A stretch of DNA of 64,000 nt from Nitrosopumilus sp. (GTDB lineage Archaea; Thermoproteota; Nitrososphaeria; Nitrososphaerales; Nitrosopumilaceae): the NCBI RefSeq assembly GCF_025698945.1, contig NZ_JAILWM010000005.1, positions 1 to 64,000 of the forward strand, read 5' to 3'. Below are positions 17,404 to 26,517 of this stretch, piece by piece. The notes under the pieces are model-generated. The model had not been told where the DNA came from and made no database searches. It worked only from the letters and a program-made list of their open reading frames with translations. A program made the position numbers and the translations under genes. Positions within the stretch are counted from its first letter, which is position 1; each line of letters opens with the position of its first letter.

Positions 17404-18660
17404 ATGTATGAGAACCAAAATCTAGGCATGGCAAAGAAACAGAGTGCCAAAAAGATGGATTCAGGCACAAAAAGAACCGTTATTCCATGGATTGTGTTTG
17501 TTTTCTCAACAAGTGTAGTTCTAATCAGCTTTGTATCAGTGATATTTCCTGCTTTAATTTTAGCATCAGATACTGTTCAAATTCCAGGAATTCAACCAGT
17601 AACACCAGATCCTTTTGAGACGGGTATCTGGTCTGGCGGTGTAATCATCACAAGCATCATTATTTTTGGACTGGCATTTCTCCACCACAAAAAAAAGATT
17701 ACACCACTATCCAAACTATTTGAGAGAATATTCTCTTTTGAGATATCAAAAAAAGTATCTGTAATTGCTTTAGCAATCTTATTGATAATCTACATTGCAG
17801 CAACAGCAGGTGAATTATCATCACAAGAGCAATTTGAGGACTATATCGGAGTCAAAGAGAGACTAGATACTTGGTCAATTGATACCATATCATCATTTGA
17901 GCCACATGTCAGATATGCTCTCCTATCTGCATCAATGGAGATTTTTGGAAACTATAAGGTAGCAGCATTTCTAGCAAGCATTGCACTACTAATTACAACA
18001 TACATAATTACAACAAAAATTACAAACAAAAGATTTGCAGGAATTGTATCTACAATAATTTTACTGCAGAGCTCAGTCTTTCTGACATATGATACATCAG
18101 TCTCTTACACAAACTTTTGGATTTTATTTTATCTAATATCATTGTACACAGTATACAAGTTCTGGCCGCTATCACCAGTATCATATCTTCTATCCATTCC
18201 GTCAAAGGCGCTAACGGTAGCATTTCTGCCAATGTCAATCTACTTTATTTTGAGAAGTCAAATATCAAAAAGACAAAAAATTATTCTATCAGGGATAACT
18301 GCTGGAATGATTCTAGTTGGTGCAATTGCAGCTACTGGAAGTCTATCCCCAACCCAAGGAACAGAGGAATCATTTGATGCAAAAGAGTTCCAGATGGGAT
18401 GGACATCATTTGCATACCAGTTAAGATCAGACGGTCTGGTAATGCTGTTTATCATTCCACTAGTGGTAGGACTATTCATTGTATCAAGAAATGGAGTAAG
18501 GCATGGGGAATCATTAATGGTATTAATCTCAGGTATGCTACTAATTGCACCAATAGTTACAGGCTTTACAACACAGACAAACCAGCCATACAGATTTGTG
18601 CCTTTAGTGGTATTCTTTGCAATAGGTGTTGGAGTATTGCTATCTAAGCGACAGGCCTGA
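17404..18660 (+). CDS. Polytopic membrane protein, possibly GT-C-like
   Basis: A 418-residue protein with a short basic cytoplasmic N-terminus (MAKKQSAKKMD region) and about ten hydrophobic helices. Between the third and fourth helices lies a soluble loop with EQFEDYIGVKERLDTWS, and further on a VSYTNFWILFYL helix. The pattern of a long first extracytoplasmic loop followed by many helices recalls GT-C glycosyltransferases, but no diagnostic catalytic motif is visible. It is divergent from cdc6 and convergent with a small secreted protein, overlapping it by 17 bp. Start: ATG at 17404; an internal ATG nine codons in is also possible. Confidence 0.6.
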   Translation: MYENQNLGMAKKQSAKKMDSGTKRTVIPWIVFVFSTSVVLISFVSVIFPALILASDTVQIPGIQPVTPDPFETGIWSGGVIITSIIIFGLAFLHHKKKITPLSKLFERIFSFEISKKVSVIALAILLIIYIAATAGELSSQEQFEDYIGVKERLDTWSIDTISSFEPHVRYALLSASMEIFGNYKVAAFLASIALLITTYIITTKITNKRFAGIVSTIILLQSSVFLTYDTSVSYTNFWILFYLISLYTVYKFWPLSPVSYLLSIPSKALTVAFLPMSIYFILRSQISKRQKIILSGITAGMILVGAIAATGSLSPTQGTEESFDAKEFQMGWTSFAYQLRSDGLVMLFIIPLVVGLFIVSRNGVRHGESLMVLISGMLLIAPIVTGFTTQTNQPYRFVPLVVFFAIGVGVLLSKRQA

Positions 18661-19084
18661 CAAAGGTCCACATTGATTCCAAAGTATCACCAGGTACAGT
18701 AGTATAGCCGTCATGTGCAAATCTAGCAAGAACGGTTGGCTTGTCATCAATCACATCAGATAAAATGGTACTTGCAACTAATTGTTCAGAATCAAAAGAG
18801 TAGGATTGTATTCTACGAATTACTTGAAATTGCTCTCCATTAATGGTAATTACTGGATCGTTTCCACGAGATGCCTCAAAGTCCAAAAATGATTCTAGTG
18901 CAGGCAGGTTCAGATCAGAGAATTTCGTGGACTCTAGGTATACAACAAGTATTCCATCGGAGTTTCTAATGGTAGTTTGAACAAAAATAAAGATATCATC
19001 ACCAAGTTCAGTCTGAGTGACACCAAAGGAATTACTCAACGGAAATAGCAATAACACAAATGAAAACAGAATTATCTTATTCAT
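18644..19084 (-). CDS. Small secreted protein of unknown function
   Basis: A 146-residue protein starting with a clear signal peptide (MNKIILFSFVLLLFPLSNSFG, cleavage likely near residue 20). The remaining 125 residues are predicted to be mostly beta strand and contain no cysteine. I do not recognise a family. The gene lies just downstream of the MoaD-E1 fusion gene on the same strand (26-bp gap) and could be the last gene of that unit. Its 3' end overlaps the convergent membrane-protein gene by 17 bp. Confidence 0.6.
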   Translation of the reverse strand: MNKIILFSFVLLLFPLSNSFGVTQTELGDDIFIFVQTTIRNSDGILVVYLESTKFSDLNLPALESFLDFEASRGNDPVITINGEQFQVIRRIQSYSFDSEQLVASTILSDVIDDKPTVLARFAHDGYTTVPGDTLESMWTFVRPVA

Positions 19085-19110
19085 AAAATAATTTAGAAAT
19101 ATCTAGATAA

Positions 19111-20445
19111 TTAATTTGCTGGTTTTGAGATTCCAAGCAGTTCATTGTACAATGATACTGCCTCTTTTTCATCTTTTGGCCCGACAATAACTGCAGATCC
19201 TCTCTTCATAAAACTGACTGACACATCGTTTGTTCGAAGTGACAATCCTAGTGAGCCCTGATTATCAACTAGAAACCCTTTCTGCTTTGCAATGTTGGTA
19301 ACGGTATCCACATCAACATCAAATGTACTAGTTGGAGTTATTGAGAATGTTCTCTTTCCACGGTTACGTCCACATAACTCCTCTAGGATTAGTTCCTCTT
19401 TTACAACTTGTTGTGCTTTACCTGCTCCGCATACAGGACACTCTTCTGCTCTAAATGTTCTAGTTGTCGTAAAGTCAAGATTCTCAATATCAATGTGCAG
19501 TATTTTATCAGACAGACTGGGTTTTTTTCCCATTACAACTTTGACTGCTTCTGCAACCTCTATGCCTCCAACTATAGACAGTATGGATGGATGAACGCCT
19601 TCAAGGCTGCATGTAGGCATGGTATCCTCGTTTAGATCAGGAAACATGCAAAAGTAGCATGCACTCTCTTTTGGCAGAATGGTAAATACCTGACCTGATA
19701 CTCCAACTGCAGCGCCAGTTACAAATGGAATTCCAAAATTTACACAGGCTTTATTCAGTGCATATCTTGCATTGACACTATCTAGTGCATCAACTACAAC
19801 ATCACATCCTTCAACGACTTCAAGTGCGGTATATTCATTAACAGAAACAGCTAGTGCTTCTATTTTACAATCAGGATTTAGTTTTTGCAGCTTCTTGGCA
19901 GCAACTTCAACCTTAACTTGTCCAACATCATCCTCATCAAACATCGTCTGCCTGTGCAAGTTTGATAGTTCTATGACATCTCTGTCAACTATACGTAATG
20001 TTCCAACACCCATTGCAGCTAGTCTTGTAGTTATTGGATTACCTAGACCACCAGTTCCAACCACACAAATTTTAGCATTCTTTAGTTTTAGCTGACCGCC
20101 ATATCCAATCTCTTCAAGCATCACTTGTCGTGAATACCTGTCAAGTTCTTTTTTTGATAATTCATCAGAACCTCCTGCAACTGCAGGCAAGATATACACC
20201 TCATCACCATCATTTAGTGCAGTCTCCATGCCACCAGAGAATTTTGCATTCTTGCCATTAATGTAAATATTAATCAAAGATCGAGGAGTGCCATCACCTT
20301 CCAAAACTCGTCGTTTAAAGTCATCACCCATTACATCAGATATCTTTGCAAATGCGTCTTGTAAAGAGTTTGCAGTAATTGGCGTCTTTTTCTCACCTCC
20401 ACCAGAATTTAGAACTGATGGAATTGTAAATGTAATATTTGCCAT
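19111..20445 (-). CDS. MoaD/ThiS-like ubiquitin-fold domain fused to MoeB/ThiF-family E1-like adenylyltransferase
   Basis: Residues 1-92 form a MoaD-type beta-grasp domain (INIYINGKNAKFSGG, then DGDEVYILPAVAGG) ending in Gly-Gly at 91-92. The E1-like domain follows: RYSRQVMLEEIGYGGQ, the ATP loop CVVGTGGLGNP (about 127-137), LSNLHRQTMF, and TCSLEGVHPS holding the conserved Cys. Zinc cysteine pairs are CYFC and CPVC. A further domain of about 80 residues (roughly 365-444) is unassigned. E1-like proteins adenylate sulfur-carrier proteins for molybdopterin, thiamin, cysteine/homocysteine or tRNA thiolation. Here the carrier lies on the same chain. It sits 1 nt after the thrC stop. Confidence 0.88.
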   Translation of the reverse strand: MANITFTIPSVLNSGGGEKKTPITANSLQDAFAKISDVMGDDFKRRVLEGDGTPRSLINIYINGKNAKFSGGMETALNDGDEVYILPAVAGGSDELSKKELDRYSRQVMLEEIGYGGQLKLKNAKICVVGTGGLGNPITTRLAAMGVGTLRIVDRDVIELSNLHRQTMFDEDDVGQVKVEVAAKKLQKLNPDCKIEALAVSVNEYTALEVVEGCDVVVDALDSVNARYALNKACVNFGIPFVTGAAVGVSGQVFTILPKESACYFCMFPDLNEDTMPTCSLEGVHPSILSIVGGIEVAEAVKVVMGKKPSLSDKILHIDIENLDFTTTRTFRAEECPVCGAGKAQQVVKEELILEELCGRNRGKRTFSITPTSTFDVDVDTVTNIAKQKGFLVDNQGSLGLSLRTNDVSVSFMKRGSAVIVGPKDEKEAVSLYNELLGISKPAN

Positions 20446-20446
20446 T

Positions 20447-21667
20447 CTAACTTACTTCCGCCGATATTTCCGAAACATCTGCCTTCATAACATCAGGCTT
20501 TTTGAGTACTTCCATTATTGATTCAGTTGCCTTTAGGCCGTTTCCTGTAACATAACATACTACCTTGTCATTTTTGTCAATTTTTCCCTGTTCCACCATC
20601 TTTTGCAGTACAGATACAGACACGCCTCCTGCAGGCTCGGTAAAGATTCCTTCTGTCTGAGCCAATAACAATATCGCATCAAGGATCTCTTTGTTGTTGC
20701 ATTCTTCGGCAAATCCATTGTACTGTGCCAATCTCTTCAAGACATATCTGCCATCTCCAGGATCACCTATTGCAAGACTTTTGGCTACAGTATCAGGATT
20801 CTCAACAGGAATTACTTCTTTGGAGTTTTTCTTAAATGCATCAACTATTGGTGCGCATCCATGTGGTTGTGCTGCAATCATGTGCATGTTACTTATATCA
20901 CCTAACAATGAAACAGTTTCTAGCTCCTCAAATCCCTTGCAAATAGCATTAAGCATTGCACCACTACCAACAGGAACTATTAGTTGATCAGGTACCTGCC
21001 ATCCAAGCTGCTCTGCAACTTCAAATGAAAATGTTTTAGATCCTTCTACATAGTGTGAGCGCATGTTAATGTTGACTATACCAATTCCTTTTGAATCACC
21101 AATCTGTGCTGCAATTCTATTTGCATCATCATATGTTCCATCAACTGCGATATAGTTTGCACCATATGATAGTGCCTGTGCAATCTTTGCCATCTCAATG
21201 TTGCTTGGTGCAAACACATGACATGGAAATCCGCCTTTTGCAGCATGTGCAGCAGTTGCTGATGCCAAATTGCCAGTTGATGCACAACCAACAGCTGATA
21301 ATCCAAACTCTTTTGCCTTTGATACTGCAACACCTGCAGGTCTGTCTTTAAATGAGAATGTAGGGTTTACAGAATCGTTTTTTATGTAGAGATTATTTAG
21401 TCCTAGTTTTTTGCCAAGATTTTCAGCTTTGGTCAATGGTGTCATTCCTGCATCAATACTTACAATGTTTGATTTACTCTCTATTGGAAGTAGTTCAAAA
21501 TATCTCCAGTACGAATGCTCACGGTTAGAAAAAGCATCCTTGTTTATTGCAGGAAAATCATATTTGACATCCAGTGGACCAAAGCACTCATCGCAGATAT
21601 ACTTGAAGGTATCATCATAGTCTTTTTTGCATTCTCTGCATTGCAGTGAGGTTCTAGCCAAGATCAA
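20447..21667 (-). CDS. thrC: Threonine synthase (or closely related fold-type II PLP enzyme)
   Basis: The N-terminal zinc ribbon (LQCRECKKDYDDT and ICDECFGPLDV) and the PLP-lysine motif NPTFSFKDRPAGVAVSKAKE are typical of archaeal/plant-type threonine synthases. GCASTGNLASATAAHAAKGG binds the PLP phosphate and YVTGNGLKAT is near the C-terminus. It converts O-phosphohomoserine to threonine. Related enzymes such as cysteate synthase share this architecture, so a sulfur-linked role with the adjacent MoaD-E1 protein cannot be excluded. Start TTG at 21667, with an AT-rich TATA-like element about 25 nt upstream and a perfect palindrome just beyond it. Confidence 0.87.
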   Translation of the reverse strand: MILARTSLQCRECKKDYDDTFKYICDECFGPLDVKYDFPAINKDAFSNREHSYWRYFELLPIESKSNIVSIDAGMTPLTKAENLGKKLGLNNLYIKNDSVNPTFSFKDRPAGVAVSKAKEFGLSAVGCASTGNLASATAAHAAKGGFPCHVFAPSNIEMAKIAQALSYGANYIAVDGTYDDANRIAAQIGDSKGIGIVNINMRSHYVEGSKTFSFEVAEQLGWQVPDQLIVPVGSGAMLNAICKGFEELETVSLLGDISNMHMIAAQPHGCAPIVDAFKKNSKEVIPVENPDTVAKSLAIGDPGDGRYVLKRLAQYNGFAEECNNKEILDAILLLAQTEGIFTEPAGGVSVSVLQKMVEQGKIDKNDKVVCYVTGNGLKATESIMEVLKKPDVMKADVSEISAEVS

Positions 21668-21705
21668 TCATTCCTGTTAAATTATACATAAAAAATCCTA
21701 ATATC

Positions 21706-21726
21706 AAGTTAAGTGTCACTTAACTT
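21706..21726. promoter_or_regulatory. Perfect 21-bp palindrome upstream of thrC, likely operator
   Basis: Arms AAGTTAAGTG and CACTTAACTT are exact reverse complements around a single central T. The site is centred 49 bp upstream of the thrC start, immediately outside the predicted BRE/TATA region, which is where archaeal activators such as Lrp/AsnC-family proteins bind. The other flank is 153 bp from the divergent membrane-anchored gene. Regulation of thrC and the MoaD-E1 gene is the simplest reading; the binding protein is unknown. Confidence 0.6.
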
Positions 21727-21878
21727 TAAGCATTAAAAAATATAATGAATGTTATTGCATATATTACAAAAATCACATAGCAGTGTATGTTTTTTTGGAA
21801 AAATAGAGAAAAATACAGATTTTTGTTAATTTTTCATTTATGAGCAAGGTTTTTAGTGATTTTTGAAAAACAAATTGC

Positions 21879-22463
21879 ATGAAAAAAGGCGTAATTGTAG
21901 GTATTACAGCAGGTATAGGAATTTTTGCAGTGATTTTAGCTATAGCAATATCAATTATGGAGGAATCAGATGTGTATGAAGTTGAAGACACATTAGATAG
22001 AGAAGTATCTCCAGACGAAGAGATTACGCCAGAAATTCAAGAAAAACTTGATGAGATTGAAAAAACTAACTTGGAAGAAGAATACTCGCCAAAACCAAGA
22101 GACTGGATCACATCAGGACCATTCCAAATTGATCGTAGTGAATATGTTCTTGGTGAAAAAATATTTTTAGTTATTGGAGGGTTAAGTTCTCAGGAGAAAG
22201 GGCAGGTAGCATTTCTAAGACCACTCAATGATACGTACTATTCTGTTTACCAGACAATTCCGTTTGATGGTGCAAAGAAAAATGCATTCAATTATTACAT
22301 TGAACCTAAACTTTCAAAAACAAGTAAAATATGCTCAATAGATGACATTGTAGGTGAATGGACAGTTGTGTTTAGAGGAACAGATTATGAAAATTTGAAA
22401 TTCAAAATTACAGATGAGATTCTTCCAGGGGAAGAAGAAGATTATCAAGTGCCTGTTTGTTAG
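21879..22463 (+). CDS. Membrane-anchored protein of unknown function
   Basis: This 194-residue protein has one N-terminal hydrophobic helix (about residues 4-27, IVGITAGIGIFAVILAIAIS), then an acidic linker rich in Glu/Asp (about 28-70). A C-terminal domain follows with an ITSGPFQIDRSEYVLGEKIF start that resembles beta-sandwich, Ig-like extracellular domains. It probably sits on the outer face of the membrane. Only two cysteines (in KICSIDD and at the C-terminus) could form a disulfide. It is divergent from thrC and its stop directly abuts the stop of hisI. No function is assigned. Confidence 0.6.
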   Translation: MKKGVIVGITAGIGIFAVILAIAISIMEESDVYEVEDTLDREVSPDEEITPEIQEKLDEIEKTNLEEEYSPKPRDWITSGPFQIDRSEYVLGEKIFLVIGGLSSQEKGQVAFLRPLNDTYYSVYQTIPFDGAKKNAFNYYIEPKLSKTSKICSIDDIVGEWTVVFRGTDYENLKFKITDEILPGEEEDYQVPVC

Positions 22464-22793
22464 TTATTTTTCCAAAGTATTGTGAAAGCAGACTTTCTCA
22501 CCCAAATGGCAAGCAGGACCGGATGGTTCTACAAGATAAATTACTGCATCAGAATCACAATCAACTAAGATCTCTTTGATTTTTTGAGTGTTGCCAGACT
22601 CTTCTCCTTTCATCCAAAGTTTGTTTCGTGAACGACTCCAAAACCAAGAGTTTCCAGTCTTTTTTGCAAGATCTAAAGATTCCTTGTTTGAATATGCAAG
22701 AGTCAGAACATCTTTTGTGTTTGCATCTTGAACTATCACTGGTACTAGACCACCACTTTTCTCAAAATCTATATCATCAATGGTTTTGTTCAT
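22464..22793 (-). CDS. hisI: Phosphoribosyl-AMP cyclohydrolase
   Basis: SWFWSRSRNKLWMKGEESGN is the signature of HisI, which opens the purine ring of phosphoribosyl-AMP in step three of histidine synthesis. DCDSDAVIYLV carries the metal-binding acidic residues, and C-H residues follow in PACHLGEKVCF. At 109 residues it is the cyclohydrolase domain alone, with no fused HisE pyrophosphatase. It is the last gene of the his operon, 23 nt after hisF, and its stop abuts the convergent gene at 22463. Confidence 0.93.
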   Translation of the reverse strand: MNKTIDDIDFEKSGGLVPVIVQDANTKDVLTLAYSNKESLDLAKKTGNSWFWSRSRNKLWMKGEESGNTQKIKEILVDCDSDAVIYLVEPSGPACHLGEKVCFHNTLEK

Positions 22794-22816
22794 TTTATTT
22801 ATTTACCAATCATATA

Positions 22817-23620
22817 TTATAATCTTACAGGAATTTTTTGTTCTTTAAGATAGGATTTTACGCTTTGAACACCATGTGTTGCATAGTGAAAAATGGATGC
22901 AGCCAATGCGGCATCAACATTAGATTTCCTAAAGATATCCACGATATGCTCAGGCTTTCCGCATCCACCTGATGCAATTACAGGAATAGAAACAGATTCC
23001 ACAATTGCTTTTGTAAGTAAAACATCATAGCCATCTTTTGTGCCATCTTTGTCAATGCTGGTAAGCAAAATTTCTCCTGCTCCCAGTTTTTCAGCTTTTT
23101 TAGCCCATGCTATGGCATCCATACCAGTTCCCTCTTTGCCACCATAAATGAAAACCTCAAACCAGAACTGTTTTTCACCATCATAGAATACATTGACATC
23201 TGCTTTGAGTTCATAGTTTCTTTTAGCATCAATGGCAACTACAACACATTGCCTTCCAAATAATTCCATAAATTCTGTAATTATTTTAGGATTTTTTATT
23301 GCGCCAGTATTGATTCCAACTTTATCAGCTCCGTTCAGTAGAATATTTCTTGCATCATCTAATGATTTAACTCCACCACCAACGGTAAATGGAATATCAA
23401 TTACAGATGCAACTTTTCGTACTAATTCTTTTATGGTTTTTCTTTGCTCATCTGATGCAGTAATATCTAAAAACACTAATTCATCTGCACCTTCTTTACT
23501 ATATTTTGCAGCCAATTCAACAGGATCTCCTGCATCTTTGATTGATTCAAAATGTAATCCTTTTACAACTCGTCCATTTTTAACATCAAGACAGGGAATA
23601 ATTCGTTTTGTTAAGGTCAT
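22817..23620 (-). CDS. hisF: Imidazole glycerol phosphate synthase, cyclase subunit
   Basis: A (beta/alpha)8 barrel of 267 residues starting [18 protein letters not shown], with the first catalytic Asp in CLDV and the second in [13 protein letters not shown]. Phosphate-binding motifs [10 protein letters not shown] and [10 protein letters not shown] are present. With HisH it closes the imidazole ring and releases AICAR. The ATG overlaps the hisA stop by 4 bp, so translation is likely coupled. The length is slightly above the usual 250-255 residues, with extra residues near [15 protein letters not shown]. Confidence 0.96.
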   Translation of the reverse strand: MTLTKRIIPCLDVKNGRVVKGLHFESIKDAGDPVELAAKYSKEGADELVFLDITASDEQRKTIKELVRKVASVIDIPFTVGGGVKSLDDARNILLNGADKVGINTGAIKNPKIITEFMELFGRQCVVVAIDAKRNYELKADVNVFYDGEKQFWFEVFIYGGKEGTGMDAIAWAKKAEKLGAGEILLTSIDKDGTKDGYDVLLTKAIVESVSIPVIASGGCGKPEHIVDIFRKSNVDAALAASIFHYATHGVQSVKSYLKEQKIPVRL

Positions 23621-24324
23621 GATATTGATTTTGCTCCCTCAATAGTAATTTTATTTTCATATAGTGCTTTGCCCAAAATCACTCCAAATGCTTTTTTGTC
23701 TTTAACATCTTTTACATCATCAATATTTGAAATTCCACCACTAGCAATGATATTAGCATTTTGTAAATTGCAAGCTTGTTCTAGATATACTAAATCAGGT
23801 CCTTGCATTGTCCCATCACGATTTACATTTGTGAGTAAAAATTCAGTAAATCCCATTTCAAGGAATTCTTTTACAGATTCAATTAACTTAATTCCAGTTG
23901 TGTCTTGCCATCCATGAATTAGAATTTCACCGTCTTTGTGATCAACTGAAATAACAATTTTTTCAGAACCTAATGATAAAAGTAGCTTCTTCAATAGTTC
24001 TTTGTCTTTAAAGGCCAATGTTCCAATAACTATTCTACTTGAAATTTTTGCAACATCTAGAATTAAAGATTCATTCCTAAGACCACCAGCAATCTCTACC
24101 GGAATTGAAATCTCTTTGAGAATCTCTTTTATTATCTCAAGATTAGAACCAATTCCCAGTGTTGCATCCAAATCAACAACATGAAGCATATCAGCACCTT
24201 TTTCTTCCCATTTTTTTGCTATCTCTATGGGATTATCACTGTAAATGGTTTTTTGTTTTGGATCACCCTTGTAGAGTCTAACTACTTGTCCACTCATTAG
24301 ATCAATTGCAGGAATTATTTTCAT
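23617..24324 (-). CDS. hisA: ProFAR isomerase (HisA)
   Basis: The barrel begins [19 protein letters not shown], with the catalytic Asp of [35 protein letters not shown] (second catalytic Asp) and [11 protein letters not shown] follow in the right order. It isomerises ProFAR to PRFAR, the substrate of HisHF. The gene overlaps hisF by 4 bp at its 3' end and hisH by 4 bp at its 5' end. Length 235 residues, normal for HisA. Confidence 0.95.
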   Translation of the reverse strand: MKIIPAIDLMSGQVVRLYKGDPKQKTIYSDNPIEIAKKWEEKGADMLHVVDLDATLGIGSNLEIIKEILKEISIPVEIAGGLRNESLILDVAKISSRIVIGTLAFKDKELLKKLLLSLGSEKIVISVDHKDGEILIHGWQDTTGIKLIESVKEFLEMGFTEFLLTNVNRDGTMQGPDLVYLEQACNLQNANIIASGGISNIDDVKDVKDKKAFGVILGKALYENKITIEGAKSIS

Positions 24325-24929
24325 CGTTTACACACATCAAGAAAATTATTGATCATTATTTTTCCAACACTGCCTGATTTTTCTGGATGAAATTGAGTTC
24401 CAATAAAATTATTTTGTTCAACAACTGCTGGAACTTTAATTCCATAATCAGATTCAGCAGTAATTACATCATTTGAAGATGGTTTTACTCTATAGGAATG
24501 AACAAAATAAACCCAGGAACCATTCTTCACGCCCTCTAAAATTTTTCCTGTTTTTTTTATCTCAAGATCATTCCATCCCATGTGAGGAACTTTAAGAGTA
24601 GGCGGTAAAACAATCACTTCCCCATCAATTACATTTAATCCCTTTTCTTTTCCTTCCTCACTTTTCTCAAAGAACATCTCCATTCCAAGGCAAATTCCCA
24701 AGACTGGAGTGGTATCTTTAACAAATTCTTTGAAATCTGTTTTGGATGTTTTTGTTATACTTTTAATGGCAGGATCAAAATTACCAACCCCAGGCAATAA
24801 TAACCCTGAATACTCATTAGGTCTGTTAAAATCCGAAATTACATCTATGGTTGCCCCTGCTTTTTCTAGAGAATTCTTCAAGCTGAAAATATTTCCAGCA
24901 CCATAATCAAAAATTGCTAGTTTGACCAT
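24321..24929 (-). CDS. hisH: Imidazole glycerol phosphate synthase, glutamine amidotransferase subunit
   Basis: A class I glutaminase of 202 residues: FDYGAGNIFSLKNSLEKAG at the start, oxyanion region LPGVGNFDPA, nucleophile Cys in VLGICLGMEMFF, and catalytic His/Glu in GTQFHPEKSG. It supplies ammonia to HisF. It overlaps hisB by one base and hisA by four, in the middle of the operon. Confidence 0.95.
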   Translation of the reverse strand: MVKLAIFDYGAGNIFSLKNSLEKAGATIDVISDFNRPNEYSGLLLPGVGNFDPAIKSITKTSKTDFKEFVKDTTPVLGICLGMEMFFEKSEEGKEKGLNVIDGEVIVLPPTLKVPHMGWNDLEIKKTGKILEGVKNGSWVYFVHSYRVKPSSNDVITAESDYGIKVPAVVEQNNFIGTQFHPEKSGSVGKIMINNFLDVCKR

Positions 24930-25516
24930 TACATAGAACCTTTAGTACTAGGAATTCCTTTTTGTTTTTTATCTAATGAGGAGGCATTTCTAAAAGCTAC
25001 TGCAAGTGACTTTATCGCAGATTCTACTTTGTGGTGATCATTATCCCCATACTTTACAGTAAGGTGTACACAGCAATTCAAATTTTGAAGTAACGATTGA
25101 AAAAAGTGTTCTAGATCTTCTTTAGATATTCCTTCTATCTTGCTTCGTTTAACTGATAAAGTTAGTTTCCAAAATGGACGTTTTACCAAATCAATTGATG
25201 CTTCAGCTAATGACTCATCCATTGGAACTGCAGCATAGCTAAATCTAGTAATTCCACTTCTATTACTTAGTGCTTTATCAACTGCCTGACCAATTGTTAT
25301 CGCAGTATCCTCAATTAGATGGTGTTCTATACCATCATTTGATTTGGCATTTACCTTAAGATCCATCATACTATGCTTTCCAAACGAGACAATTAGGTGA
25401 TCAAGAAAATTAATTCCAGTTTTGATGGATGTTTTTCCTGTTCCATCAATATTTACAGACACCTGAACACTAGTTTCCTTTGTTACTCGATTAATTGATG
25501 CCTTTCTTGGTTTCAT
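24929..25516 (-). CDS. hisB: Imidazoleglycerol-phosphate dehydratase
   Basis: Both metal-binding repeats are present: [13 protein letters not shown] with [13 protein letters not shown] in the first half, and a [15 protein letters not shown] segment in the second. The protein is the monofunctional dehydratase, without a fused histidinol-phosphatase. The ATG at 25516 is preferred because GTGAG lies 5-9 nt upstream as a ribosome-binding site; a GTG at 25525 would add three codons. The [11 protein letters not shown] segment differs from the usual Asp-Leu-Ser-Gly-Arg-Pro. Confidence 0.94.
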   Translation of the reverse strand: MKPRKASINRVTKETSVQVSVNIDGTGKTSIKTGINFLDHLIVSFGKHSMMDLKVNAKSNDGIEHHLIEDTAITIGQAVDKALSNRSGITRFSYAAVPMDESLAEASIDLVKRPFWKLTLSVKRSKIEGISKEDLEHFFQSLLQNLNCCVHLTVKYGDNDHHKVESAIKSLAVAFRNASSLDKKQKGIPSTKGSM

Positions 25517-25542
25517 TTTACTCACAGATTATGTAATGTGTC

Positions 25543-26517
25543 CTATTCTAAATTTAATACCTTTGGAAGAAGATTGATAGAATCAAGTATCAAAATTGCC
25601 CCATTGCGCTCAAATAATTCAAGTTTTTCATGAGGATTTTTGCTTGTGCCTATAATTCCACAAAATATGGTTTTGCATCCTTGCTCGGTTGCTTTTTTTG
25701 CCATGATAAAATCCTCCATAGAATCACCAACATAAAGACAAGATTTGCTAGTCATGCCTTTAATAGAATCAACGAGTGGTTTTGGATTAGGTTTTGCAAG
25801 TTCTCTTGATTCATCCTCTAAAAATACAGAATTATTCAAATCAAAATTTTTCAATAATGCCCCTAAAGAATATCTGACAGATTCTTTTCCTCTTCCAGTA
25901 ACCATAGAAATATTAGAATTAAATTTTTTATCTAGTTGTTGCAGTAATAATTCATTTAAAATTACTTTATCATTATCGATTAATCCTGATTGTGTAAAAT
26001 TTGATTGTGATTTGAATAATTTTTCATATAATTTAGGACCATAGAAAAGTTGATCAAATATTTTGTATAGAGGATTATCATGATGGGCACCAGGATAAGA
26101 TAGTTTATTTTTTATTTCAGAAATGTCTACTTTGCTTTGAATGAATTTTTCAACAGATACAATTCCAGTCGAATCAGAATTTTTTATTACATCCCATATG
26201 AAAGCGGTTTGATCCTGATTCAATTTTTTTGATGCAACTAAGGAGATAATTGCTGCATACGTAAGATCAACTTCATCATTAAATCCACCTGTTGATTTGA
26301 ATCCTTCAATAATTTTAAAATCTACATCTATTGCATCATTAATTTTTGCAATATTTTCTAAGACGTACTGAGTAGTCTGAATTATTGCAAGATCATATGA
26401 TTTTGTAATATCTATTAAAACTCCATCACAATCAAAAATTATTGAATCAACATCATCAATCATACTAATTTTAGAATCATCTACGTAGATTCCTTCAGAT
26501 TTTTTTTCTAAAGTCAT
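25543..26517 (-). CDS. HAD-superfamily hydrolase, candidate histidinol-phosphatase
   Basis: Three HAD motifs are visible: motif I IIFDCDGVLID (nucleophile Asp and acid/base Asp), the motif III Lys in ELAKPNPKPL, and motif IV CLYVGDSMEDF. Motif II is probably SMVTGRGKES. A large cap insertion fills about residues 60-200. It lies inside the his operon, overlapping hisC by 4 bp and 17 nt before hisB, exactly where a histidinol-phosphate phosphatase is needed, and no other phosphatase of the pathway is visible. The substrate is therefore inferred from context. At 324 residues it is long for a simple HAD phosphatase. Confidence 0.82.
   Translation of the reverse strand: MTLEKKSEGIYVDDSKISMIDDVDSIIFDCDGVLIDITKSYDLAIIQTTQYVLENIAKINDAIDVDFKIIEGFKSTGGFNDEVDLTYAAIISLVASKKLNQDQTAFIWDVIKNSDSTGIVSVEKFIQSKVDISEIKNKLSYPGAHHDNPLYKIFDQLFYGPKLYEKLFKSQSNFTQSGLIDNDKVILNELLLQQLDKKFNSNISMVTGRGKESVRYSLGALLKNFDLNNSVFLEDESRELAKPNPKPLVDSIKGMTSKSCLYVGDSMEDFIMAKKATEQGCKTIFCGIIGTSKNPHEKLELFERNGAILILDSINLLPKVLNLE

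Noticed and set aside
19111-20445. MoaD and E1 as two genes joined by a missed stop or frameshift
   Set aside because: The frame is continuous with normal linker sequence after Gly-Gly and no internal start with a ribosome-binding site is evident.
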